Positions 36,803-45,930 of a stretch of DNA of 64,000 nucleotides are shown here, one piece after another (the stretch's first letter is position 1; every line of letters begins with the position of its first letter). A program made the position numbers and the translations under genes. The stretch spans positions 19,748,064 through 19,812,063 of the forward strand of contig OZ029916.1 in NCBI GenBank assembly GCA_964023275.1, read 5' to 3'. This DNA is from Norana najaformis. Its lineage: Eukaryota; Annelida; Clitellata; Crassiclitellata; Hormogastridae. Below the pieces are notes generated by a model. The model was given only the letters and a program-made list of their open reading frames with translations. It had not been told where the DNA came from and searched no databases.

Positions 36803-38982
36803 TGTGGCGTTCTCGGTCGGGCTAACAGTCCACGGGGTGGGGGTAACTCTAGCCCAGTTCTACGCTCAGAGCCACCCGCCTCACTGCCCCTTGCACTCTC
36901 ACTGTACAATGGTCTTCCCGTATCATCTCTTCCCATACTGTCTGTTCTCTCCAAGGAAGGCCTAGGATAGGTCGCTTCCCTAAGGGAATCAACACTGTAA
37001 CTCTCGGTCTTGGGATCAGACTTTGCCTCTTCCGCGGTCGCCGGATGGGCAACGTCCTGAGGATGGCCTTTACTCAGAACAGGGTTCGTTCCTTTACTGG
37101 CAATAGTCGTTCCCTTTCTCCGTGAGGACTTTCTCGTAACTACCATTCTACATCTTGTAACTCTCCCGTTACCGCCAATATTTTCAGGCACCAGTCGTTT
37201 TCTCGGTCCCGGGAACAGGGAAGTCTCACAACGAGCCTCTGTGTCTTTCCGCCCTAGGCACAAGGATATTGGGCGACACATCTTCCCACTATCTCGCTCC
37301 ATTTCCGTGTATAGGATTTCCGGAGTAAGTTTCTGCACCAGATCTCTGTTGGCAGTTATCAACCAACAGTGCTTCAGGGGATAGGATACCCCTATGGAAT
37401 ACTCAAGAGAAGGTCCCCTCTCTAACCTTCTGTAAAACACACCAACCTTCGTACCGACCTACGCACGAGGGGGCCCTTCCCCGCACTTCAGTCAGTCCTC
37501 TGATCAGTGTGTGGCGACAAGCATATAGAGGAGTCGGTATCTTCCCGTTTCGACTCCGGTGTTATCGGGGAACCGACCCGGACTATGATGTACCGGGTAT
37601 TTTCTTGGTCTGCGTTGTTTCCGGTCTCTTACGTACCGGGACTTTACTTGGTCTGCGTTAGTTCCGGTCTCTTGCGTACCGGGACTTTACTTGGTCTGCG
37701 TTAGTTTTCCGCCGGTCTTCCCGTATTCCGCTATCTGAATTTCGTCCGGGAGAACCGCGGCCGCAATTTTACCCGAGTTTCGCACAACCTGTTATCTTCC
37801 AACTATCGTGACCTACTCGACCGTCTCGCGACGTTCCAACAAGGTGGGCCCAAACCCTGCGGGACCAACGCGGAGCCAGTCAGAAATCAGACAGATTGGT
37901 TTGTTTCGGTTGCGATCTCCTCAGGAGCGCACGGACCAGTTTTCTATACGGCACGGGCTTCCTCGTACGGCAAATGCTACCCCGGGTTCACACAGACCTG
38001 TCTACTCGTATTTTCCCCGAGCCTCGCTCAGCGGCTGTTCACCAACTATCGTGACCTACTCGACCGTCTCGCGACGCTCCAACAAGGCGGGCCCAAACCC
38101 TGCGGATCAACGCGGAGCCAGTCAGAAATCAGACAGATTGGTTCGCAACGGCTGCGACGTTCCCGGGAGCGCACCGATCCGATTTTTCTCTTACGCGGTC
38201 AAAGGGGTAGCTTCCGTACTTTCCCACTTGTTTTACACAGACCTGTATATATTTCTTACGAACGGGGTCTTTCCCCGGATTCTGTCCGACCTCAACGTTC
38301 ACCGTCGTGGCCCAGGCCGCCTCGCGATCTACGGTAGAGCCCTAGCTCCACCCGGATCGGCGCCGTCCGCCCGAAGCCAGACAGTGATTGTCTCGGTCGT
38401 CCCGCCGGGAGCGCACAGATTAGTCTTTTCCGCGGACTCTACCGTCCGTATATTTTATCGTAACCGGGGCACTATCGAACACGGGCTTCTCCGGACGTCA
38501 CCCTCGTCCGTATGTATTTGTATACGCTATGAATTCGCTCACAGAACGATATCAAAACACTGTAACTCGTATATGTGAAGGCACGCATCCATCCTTCACG
38601 TCTATAGCAAATCACCATGCGACACGGTTTATTCAACCCTCGTTTCCTATTGACATCGGGTTGCTTATATATTAGCGCTTACGATAAAACGTAAATAAAG
38701 GTGTCTAAAAGTGCTCGATTAAAACAAACATCTAGAGACCTATAAATTAAAACAATTATGTGCATTATATAACTAAAAATAAACTAAGAACTTTGCTCGG
38801 CCTAAATATTAAACTATTATTATAATCAGCTTAAATTTAATAAAAATTAATTTATAAAAATTCTACACAAGTAACGCGGCCGAACCGAGCACATAAGCAC
38901 AGAATTTAATGGCTACCTAACGCGTGTCATAATTACTCCCGCCTTTTACCCAACAGGCTTGTCTTGTGGCCGATCCGCCACA
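36803..38982 (-). repeat. 3' LTR (complete, 2180 bp)
   Basis: Matches the right LTR base for base at a constant offset of 10,170. By eye there are only three differences (36804/46974, 37011/47181, 37037/47207) over 2.1 kb. In element sense U3 starts at 38982. A TATA-like TATATAATGC is at 38771-38762 and AATAAA at 38633-38628, which would make U3 short (~0.25 kb) and U5 very long (~1.8 kb). Contains three 43-bp tandem units (37590, 37633, 37676) and a ~243-bp duplication (37799, 38042). The U3 end includes a 28S-like tract at 38910-38951. Confidence 0.93.
38910..38951 (-). other. 28S rRNA-like tract (R2 target mimic) in the LTR U3
   Basis: On the minus strand this reads GGGTAAAAGGCGGGAGTAAT, then TATGAC, ACGCGTTAGG and TAGCCA. 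Conserved animal 28S rRNA around the R2 insertion point reads GGGTAAACGGCGGGAGTAAC, TATGAC, TCTCTTAAGG, TAGCCA (from memory). About 36 of 42 positions agree without gaps. The resemblance is directly visible; the origin by capture from rDNA is inference. Confidence 0.75.
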
Positions 38983-38995
38983 CTCTCCCCACCTT
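38983..38995 (-). promoter_or_regulatory. Polypurine tract
   Basis: In element sense AAGGTGGGGAGAG directly abuts the TGTGGCGG start of the 3' LTR, the expected plus-strand primer of reverse transcription. Confidence 0.9.
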
Positions 38996-39650
38996 ACTTA
39001 GATGCGGAGCATCTCCGACAAAACCGGGGACCTAAATCGATCGTGACACAGAAACATCTCCAACTCAGATCCATTTAGAGGGCAAGGAACCAATATACCT
39101 TTGGTTATAGGGCGGTTACTCTGACTCGGTAATCTCTGCTACCATGCACGTCCGCCAGCTAACGGTGAGAGCCTCAACAACTGAGTGAGCAAACAGCCCA
39201 TACGCCCAGTGCCCTTACCCTTCTTCGACCGTGTCAGCGACAGCCTCATTACTGGTGTAAGAGACTCAAACCTCCACCCTACTGGCAACCTGTCCAGTTC
39301 ACCAGATCACCAACCTTAGCGTGGCCCTCTGTCATGAAACTGAGCTCTACCTAACCGCAAATGGCAAGGAGACTTAGGAGAGAAAAGTCACCAACTATCT
39401 CCCGATCTTGCCAATACACACCAACTCCATCAGATCAGATCATGCGTGTACAACCCCGAAAAATATTGATAAGGCAACAGCTAAACCAGCAGGCCCGCAT
39501 CGCTCTGTGGTCTAAATTATTTTTTTTTTTATTTATTTATTTTTTTAAAATAAAAACTATTTACAAACATCGCTAATAACAGTACAATGCAATCAAATTA
39601 AAAGTAACTATACAAGTAGCATCATCTATACAATCGCAACCTAACAGACA
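38996..39650 (-). other. Element 3' noncoding region, first part
   Basis: No coding is recognised between pol and the 3' LTR. A T-rich run lies at about 39520-39546 (plus strand), poly-A-like in element sense. No envelope features (signal peptide or membrane anchor) are visible. Confidence 0.6.
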
Positions 39651-39659
39651 TCGCTACCG

Positions 39660-40375
39660 CAATATCTAACTATACAAGTGTCAGCCAATGCAGCGACTAG
39701 TTGCGACAGCATTAACGTATGATATACAAACAATATCCAATCGAAATTTTGTACATCAAATACTCAAATCTCAAACGTTGAAAATACCAGCGATTTTCCG
39801 CAATTAAAACAGGCGTATGCATATTTCCGCAATACAGTACATCACAGAAGCTCAATATATTCTGTTAAACACGAACTCAGCAGTTAAAGCACTAGTACTG
39901 CCAATCGTTACACAGAAATTAGCACAGTAAAAATTGTCATCAAACAGAAACGTAAATCTCTCACTCCAACCTGTCTTAAACACTCCGCAATTAAGCGGTA
40001 TCTAGTACCTCAAGTCTTTATACATTTCGGTACTAAAATATTACAGACAAGAATTATGATCAAAAGAAACTCAGTACGTATTCTTGAACAGTCCATACCA
40101 TTTCGCAAATAAACGGTAATCGCGTGTCATCATCGCAGTTACACTTAAAAACTACGATACTTCCAACATAAATTTCCATCAACACGCAACACGCACTTCG
40201 TATTTTGTAATCGGTCTGCAAAATCTTCGGAGTTAAACGGTACATATAATACAACAACTCGTAGCTAAGTAAACATACACAGTCCAAATGAAATTTCACA
40301 TCAAAAGTAAACTAAACATTCAGTATTCAAAAACAGTCGTTTAAACTCCCGCAATTAAGCGGTTATCATTGTCCT
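39660..40375 (-). repeat. Diverged ~120-bp tandem repeats in element 3' region
   Basis: The plus-strand word CCGCAATTAAGCGG or close variants recurs at 39798, 39985, 40103, 40226 and 40348; the last four are spaced 118-123 bases apart. Neighbouring words (ACAGTCC, ATCAAAAG/ATCAAACAG, TTTAAAC) recur in the same order, so these are about four to five eroded tandem units. Confidence 0.7.
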
Positions 40376-40443
40376 CGCGAAGGGACTCTTGTTTTCTTTC
40401 GGTAGCTTCGAAAGTCACTCTTAAGAATCACTCGCCGTTATGT

Positions 40444-43400
40444 CTAACAATAGTAATCGTCCATCCAACGAGGCGGCCGAATTGGTCGTCGAGGAGGGTT
40501 TACTTCGTTGCATGTTTCAGGAACAGTCAATTCCGGAGGATTCGCTTCGTTACACGTCTCGGGAACAGTCAATTCCGCCGAGGTGCCTTGAGGGTCCCCC
40601 AATTCAACCTCCGGTTCTTGCTCTCGAGACAGGACTTCTAAATTTCCGACGTCGACAATATGGTTATCCTCTTTCTCTGGTAACCAAGTCTTCGGAGGTT
40701 TACCGTGATAAGGCTTCAATTTATTGACGTGTACCACCAGTGGTGTGGCTTTGGAATTCTTCTGTATCCGATATAACACCGGACTTAGAACTTGAACAAT
40801 CAAGAAGGGTCCCGTGTAGAATCGGGCCCATTTTGCTTTCCTTCCGCTCCTAAGCCGAGGGTAGTAATAGTAAACCCAGTCTCCATATGAAAACTGACTA
40901 GGTCTCACTCGTAAGTCATACGTTTTCTTCTTTCTTTCTGCAGTTCTCTTCAGTTGCTCCCGTACTAGACGATAAGCAGTTTCCATTTTCTCTTTCTGTT
41001 TGTCCACATATTCTTCCAGGTTACCGTAGGAAGAACTCTCACGTTCCACTATCTGGGCAAGAATCAAATCTAATGGCGTATGATTCTCTCTTCCCAAGAA
41101 CAGGAAATTAGGAGTTCTTTGGGTAGCTTCATGTTCCGTCGACCGATATGCCGCCATCACATATGGTACATGAACGTCCCAGTCCTTCTGTCGTTCCGAT
41201 ACCACTTTCCCGATCAACATGTTCAGGGTTCGGTGAAACCTTTCGATCATTCCGTTGCCCGACGGCCGATAGGGAGTCGTCCGTATTTTATCAATCTCCA
41301 TCAGTTTACACAGCTCTTTAAACAGAGCTGATTCGAAACACGGTCCTTGATCCGTCAATATCTGGCGTGGCATACCGAATCGAGAAAAGACGTGCACCAT
41401 TAGAGTTTCTGCAACAGTAACGGCCTCTTGGTTTCTAATAGGTAGTGCTTCAGCCCAACGAGAGAAATAATCTATCGCGGTCAGGATATATTTGTTCCCT
41501 TTGCTGGATACCAGGTGTGGTCCAGTAATATCAATTCCAAATCTCTCCATTGGCTCACCTACCAGCGGACTCTGCAAATAACCCTGTCTTGGTGGCTTTT
41601 CTCGTCTATACCGAGCACAGCGATCACAACGTTGACAAAACCGTCTAACATCGTCCTTCCAGCCTGGCCAAAATGCCCGACGTTGTAACTGGCTCATGCT
41701 CTTACGGATCCCAAAGTGTCCTCCAGCGAAACTTCCATGCGTCAGTTCAAGCATCTCCTTTCGTCGAGATGAGGGCACGACCAACTGATAACGTTCAACT
41801 TGCCCGGTACTGCCTTGAACCCAGTCTCTGTGCAGCACGCCTTGGAGCACTTCCAACTGATTCCAGTTGCTCACCAATACTTTGATTTCTTCGCAAGAAG
41901 GCGAGAGTTCTTGTTCGGTTGGATGGTGATTGGACTCCTTCCAACTAAGAACTGGACCAATACTACGATCGTTCTGCTGCTCTCTTCGTAGAATCTCTTT
42001 AGTCCAGCTAGCTTCCTGGCCTGAATTTCCATCGGTCAAATCTGCGGGCGGTACCTCTTCGATAGGACGTACCCACGCCGCCTCTCCCATCAATCGTTTA
42101 CTGTCGTCTTCAATACACTGTCCTTCAGACGGGCCCCTGGACATGGCATCTGCATTCCCGTGTTTTGTCCCTGCTCGGTGACAAATTTCTAAGTCAAACT
42201 CTTCTATCGTCTCCAACCATCGAGCCTGCTGACCGATCGGTTCCGGAGTCCTGCGCAACCATTGAAGCGCGGAATAGTCCGTCCGCAGAAGGAATTTTCT
42301 GCCCAACAGGTACTGACGAAACTCTTTGAGAAAGTAGACCACAGCTAACAATTCTCTTCTGGTCACATTATAATTTCGCTCTGCCGACGATAATAGTCTG
42401 CTTGCATAGGAAATCACTTTTTCTTGTCCTTCCTGCACCTGTGATAACACCGCTCCGATGGCATAAGCGGAGGCATCCGTGTCCAATATGTACTGCCCAT
42501 CATCGTTGGGTAGTGCCAATACTGGTGAAGTGACAAGCCTTCGTTTTAGTTCTTCGAAAGCCTCTTGGCATTCATCGGTCCATCGAAACGGAACATTCTT
42601 CCTGGTAAGGAAGTGCAGCGGTTGGGCGATCACCGCGAAATCTGATATGAAACGTCGATAGTATGAGCAAAGTCCTATAAAGGATCTCACTTGTCGCAAG
42701 TTCCGAGGAACGGTCCAATCTTCCACAGCCTTGACCTTATTCGGGTCCGTGGCTACCCCTTCATCACTCAATATATGTCCAAGGAACAACACTTTCTGCT
42801 GAAGCAGGTGGCACTTGGATGGCTTCAGTTTGAGATTATACTCTCGTAGTCTTTTGAACACCATCTCTAACCGTCGCATATGTGTCTCTACATCCCTGGA
42901 GAACACAATTATATCGTCTAGATAAACTAGACAAATATCGTAATTAAGTCCAGTCAAGACCAAGTTCATTAACCGACAAAACGAAGCGGGGCTATTACAC
43001 AATCCAAATGGCAACACTCTGAATTGGAAACTTCCCCTTCTTGTCACAAAAGCGGTCTTATGCTTGTCTCTCGGATGCAGGGCCATCTGGTGGTACCCTG
43101 ACCTCAGATCGAATGTACTATACCATCTGGCTCCTCCAAGTGTATCCAAACTCTCACGGATTAGAGGTAACGGATGGGCGTCTTTGCGCGTTTTAAGATT
43201 TAACTGTCTGTAATCTACGCAAAAGCGCATACTGCCATCTTTCTTCTTTACCATTACGACATTGGATGCCCAATCCGACATTGATGGCTCCACAATTCCT
43301 TGGTTCAACATATCTTCTACCTGACGATCAATCTCTGGCAACATAGAAAGTGGCTGTCGTCTCAGTGGTTGACGAACAGGTTTCTCTTGCTGGGTATCAA

Positions 43401-44310
43401 TCTCATGCTGTATTATCGAAGTAAACCCATGGTCACTCTCACTCAGCGAAAACGTTGTGCTGTAGGAAAGCACTAATTCACGTAACCGTCTCCGCTCGTC
43501 CTCTGAAACGTCAGGTGGAACCTCTTCCCATAACCGTTTCAGGATCTGTTCTGCCTCAGGTTTGTTCGGCTGCTCTGTCACTCCAGTCACCATACGGATC
43601 TTCGAAGGTGTCTCTTCTTCCGTATTTTTCTGCTCTTCCCGGAACTGTTTAGCTTCGGCATCAATCAATTCAACACGTTCCAACCAACATTCGGTCCTTT
43701 TCTTGACAAGCGAGTTTTTGTTCCCAACGTTCAACATTCTTATCCACACTTTCGGTTCCTTTCCTGTAACCAAGGTGCGTCCTATCATCAGGTCTGGTGT
43801 CAGTTCCGCTGGCACGATGGTCCAGTCTCCGTTATCCTCTCGGAAATGCGGATATACTACTGATGCCGGAACGTCAACCTCGCTTCTAGGAGGAACTACA
43901 GTGTCTTCCTGAACGACTACTCTTCGGCACATAGATTCAGCAACGGCTTCTTTTAGAGGGATTCTTTCGCTCCCTAACCATACAGACCGACTAGCAAAGT
44001 CCCATCTAGCCTGATTACTCTCTAGCCAGGACAATCCCAAGATCACTTCGGTCACTTGGTCTGTCGCTAAACATGGTAACTGGTACAACTTCTTTCCAAT
44101 ACGAATCTCCAGCGTAGTTTCACCGTCCACTTTTATCTCGCTTCCGTTCGCAGCTAAGAGACGCTGCTCCGATGGTGTCAACTCGGTGCTCAGTACAAGA
44201 CGTCGTGGCACAAGTGACATCTCACTCCCTGAATCCATCAGACAATGAAGTCGCTTCCCTTCTAGTCTAGCGACGACATAAGCCATCCTGCTACCCTTGA
44301 CCAAGCGATT
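40444..44310 (-). CDS. pol: Pol polyprotein: protease, reverse transcriptase, RNase H, integrase
   Basis: An uninterrupted frame of 1288 codons follows the gag UAG directly (numbering below counts from the TTG at 44304; the first ATG is residue 7). An aspartic protease has LMDSGSEMS (D24) and ILGLSWLE. The RT runs about 300-500, with FDLRSGYHQ (D399), LPFGLCNSPASF and YLDD (461-464). RNase H has D610 (DTDAS), E651, D676 and D719. The integrase zinc finger is H856, H863, C893, C896, with the DDE triad D925 (GIDITGP), D985 (LTDQG) and E1021 (GMIERFHR), 35 residues apart. The GPF motif is at 1165-1167 within a chromatin-facing module. A duplicated ELTVPETCNE phrase lies in the tail. Every catalytic residue expected is present, so this pol may be functional. 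No own initiation context is evident; expression from gag by stop readthrough is likely. Confidence 0.95.
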   Translation of the reverse strand, partial: NRLVKGSRMAYVVARLEGKRLHCLMDSGSEMSLVPRRLVLSTELTPSEQRLLAANGSEIKVDGETTLEIRIGKKLYQLPCLATDQVTEVILGLSWLESNQARWDFASRSVWLGSERIPLKEAVAESMCRRVVVQEDTVVPPRSEVDVPASVVYPHFREDNGDWTIVPAELTPDLMIGRTLVTGKEPKVWIRMLNVGNKNSLVKKRTECWLERVELIDAEAKQFREEQKNTEEETPSKIRMVTGVTEQPNKPEAEQILKRLWEEVPPDVSEDERRRLRELVLSYSTTFSLSESDHGFTSIIQHEIDTQQEKPVRQPLRRQPLSMLPEIDRQVEDMLNQGIVEPSMSDWASNVVMVKKKDGSMRFCVDYRQLNLKTRKDAHPLPLIRESLDTLGGARWYSTFDLRSGYHQMALHPRDKHKTAFVTRRGSFQFRVLPFGLCNSPASFCRLMNLVLTGLNYDICLVYLDDIIVFSRDVETHMRRLEMVFKRLREYNLKLKPSKCHLLQQKVLFLGHILSDEGVATDPNKVKAVEDWTVPRNLRQVRSFIGLCSYYRRFISDFAVIAQPLHFLTRKNVPFRWTDECQEAFEELKRRLVTSPVLALPNDDGQYILDTDASAYAIGAVLSQVQEGQEKVISYASRLLSSAERNYNVTRRELLAVVYFLKEFRQYLLGRKFLLRTDYSALQWLRRTPEPIGQQARWLETIEEFDLEICHRAGTKHGNADAMSRGPSEGQCIEDDSKRLMGEAAWVRPIEEVPPADLTDGNSGQEASWTKEILRREQQNDRSIGPVLSWKESNHHPTEQELSPSCEEIKVLVSNWNQLEVLQGVLHRDWVQGSTGQVERYQLVVPSSRRKEMLELTHGSFAGGHFGIRKSMSQLQRRAFWPGWKDDVRRFCQRCDRCARYRREKPPRQGYLQSPLVGEPMERFGIDITGPHLVSSKGNKYILTAIDYFSRWAEALPIRNQEAVTVAETLMVHVFSRFGMPRQILTDQGPCFESALFKELCKLMEIDKIRTTPYRPSGNGMIERFHRTLNMLIGKVVSERQKDWDVHVPYVMAAYRSTEHEATQRTPNFLFLGRENHTPLDLILAQIVERESSSYGNLEEYVDKQKEKMETAYRLVREQLKRTAERKKKTYDLRVRPSQFSYGDWVYYYYPRLRSGRKAKWARFYTGPFLIVQVLSPVLYRIQKNSKATPLVVHVNKLKPYHGKPPKTWLPEKEDNHIVDVGNLEVLSREQEPEVELGDPQGTSAELTVPETCNEANPPELTVPETCNEVNPPRRPIRPPRWMDDYYC

Positions 44311-45840
44311 CTAAACTTCCTCTTGGATGTGTTCTGCTTTAGGAGGTTCATTGTTACTGCTTTCTCTACCCGTTTCGGAAACTCGTTGAGGACAAAACCT
44401 TTTTATGTGCCCTTTTTGTCTACAGATGTAACACTCGATATCAGGGTTTCTCAACCGTCCTTGCGGAAATAACCGTTTCTGCGTACCGTTCGTATCGGTT
44501 TTCCGTTGACCATCAGCGCCTCCTTCTAAACCGCCCTCTCTCTCTTGCGGTTTTCCCGGTACAAGACTGGGGTCTTGCTTACTGGTAAATCGCCCAATTT
44601 CTTTAGACAGATTCTTAATCTCCCTTTCGAGATCTTCTAAACGACGATTTTGTTGCTCGTCGGCAACCGAGGATTTTCGATCCTCTCTTGTAACTTTAAT
44701 TCGGCCATGCCTACGGTCAATATCAGTAGCCTGTGATGAAGATCGACCATAAGCGTCTAATCGAACGGCGTGCTTATACGCAGCCTCAAGGTTATCTGGT
44801 TCTTTCTCTCGCACCTTCTGAGCCAAATCTTGGTTAGCGAGCGCATCAATGAACGCGTCGCAAGCAACCGTTTCGACAATATCGCTTGTGGGTCCCGGAT
44901 AGGCCAAAGCCATCAGCCTCCTTATTTCCTGCACTACATTGCTCAAGCTTTCTCCTGGAGCCTGTCTGTAAGTGCGAAGTTTCATTCGATAAAGACTGGT
45001 CTGGTCTTCGGATCCGTATCTGGCTTTAAGCCTTTCAACGAGTTCATGCCAGGTAACATTTTGGTGTGCACCCATATCCCACAACAGTTGAGATGCGGGC
45101 CCTGTCAGAGCACACATTAATTGGTCTGCTTTCTCTTGGTCACTCCATGCGTTACAACGAGCACAGACTTCGAATTTCGCCAAAAATGCGGCAACCGCCG
45201 TTTTTCCATCATATTTTTCAAGTTTAATCCGTATCCCTCGGTCGGTCGCCTTTCCGTTTCTCTTCTCAGTAATACGCGTCTTTTCCATACGCTTTTTATA
45301 ATTCCTCGTAGTTATCTCACGATCACTTGGTTCACTTTCCTCTGCACTACTCAATGTAGACCGATGCTGGTCGGTTACATGGCCCGCGGAATTCCCGAAA
45401 TCTGCCACTTTGACTTTAGTACGAAATCTCTGGGAACTTTCCCCGTTATTCGTACGTCTCCGGCCGCGGCTGCCAATATCACTCATTGCCTTCATGTCAA
45501 AGTGGCTACGTTCTTTGAACTTAGAATTCTGCCCTGTAGAGCATTGCTCTCGTGTGGCTTCCCAAGCAGAAAGCTCTCTGTCCGTTTCTCGGTCTTCGCA
45601 GCGTCTTTCGTATTTGACGGGAGCTCCCGAGGCAAACGTATCTCTCCCAGTTTCTGGGTAAATCCCGCGTCTCTGACTTTCGCGGGACATTTCCCGAGTT
45701 TTTCGACCAAAAGCATTTCTGTCGTTTTCCGGGTACTTTCCGCGTCTCTCACTTTCGCGGGACCATTCCCGTTCTTTTCGATCAAAAACCTTTCTATTGG
45801 TTTCCGGGTTTCTCCCGTGTCTCTGACTTCCGCGGGACAT
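44311..45840 (-). CDS. gag: Gag, capsid and nucleocapsid part
   Basis: 510 codons from ATG 45840 to TAG 44313-44311. N-terminal residues 1-75 are 25-residue charged repeats (RES-RRG-YPE-R type). Residues 204-365 match the Ty3/Gypsy retrotransposon gag capsid domain (KYDGKTAVAAFLAKF, LTGPASQLLWDM, RMKLRTYRQAPGESL). A predicted coiled-coil-like stretch lies at 395-420. The CCHC zinc knuckle is C470-X2-C473-X4-H478-X4-C483. The upstream frame is open and in register beyond a TGA at 45895-45897, so this ATG may be an internal methionine of a longer gag. The terminal UAG is in frame with pol. Confidence 0.85.
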   Translation of the reverse strand: MSRGSQRHGRNPETNRKVFDRKEREWSRESERRGKYPENDRNAFGRKTREMSRESQRRGIYPETGRDTFASGAPVKYERRCEDRETDRELSAWEATREQCSTGQNSKFKERSHFDMKAMSDIGSRGRRRTNNGESSQRFRTKVKVADFGNSAGHVTDQHRSTLSSAEESEPSDREITTRNYKKRMEKTRITEKRNGKATDRGIRIKLEKYDGKTAVAAFLAKFEVCARCNAWSDQEKADQLMCALTGPASQLLWDMGAHQNVTWHELVERLKARYGSEDQTSLYRMKLRTYRQAPGESLSNVVQEIRRLMALAYPGPTSDIVETVACDAFIDALANQDLAQKVREKEPDNLEAAYKHAVRLDAYGRSSSQATDIDRRHGRIKVTREDRKSSVADEQQNRRLEDLEREIKNLSKEIGRFTSKQDPSLVPGKPQEREGGLEGGADGQRKTDTNGTQKRLFPQGRLRNPDIECYICRQKGHIKRFCPQRVSETGRESSNNEPPKAEHIQEEV

Positions 45841-45930
45841 TTCCCGAACTTCCCGACCAATTGTCTCTTTGTCGGTTTCCGGGTACTTTCCGCGTCACAC
45901 ACTTTCGCGGGATCTTTCCCGACCTAATGT
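45651..45930 (-). repeat. 75-bp (25-codon) tandem repeats within gag
   Basis: The plus-strand word TTTC(T/C)GGGT starts units at 45651, 45726, 45801 and 45876, exactly 75 bases apart, each with CGCGGGA later. The period preserves the reading frame. Confidence 0.93.

Noticed and set aside
37808..38578. 256-codon plus-strand frame in the LTR (repeated at 47978-48748)
   Set aside because: Antisense to the element, made of the ~243-bp LTR repeats; identical in both copies only because the LTRs are young. Not called as a gene.
38996..40443. Envelope gene downstream of pol
   Set aside because: No open frame with signal peptide, transmembrane segment or cleavage site in element orientation.
45121..45927. 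268-codon plus-strand frame across gag, and several across pol
   Set aside because: Shadows of the gag/pol coding strand; the minus-strand products have clear retroviral-type domains.
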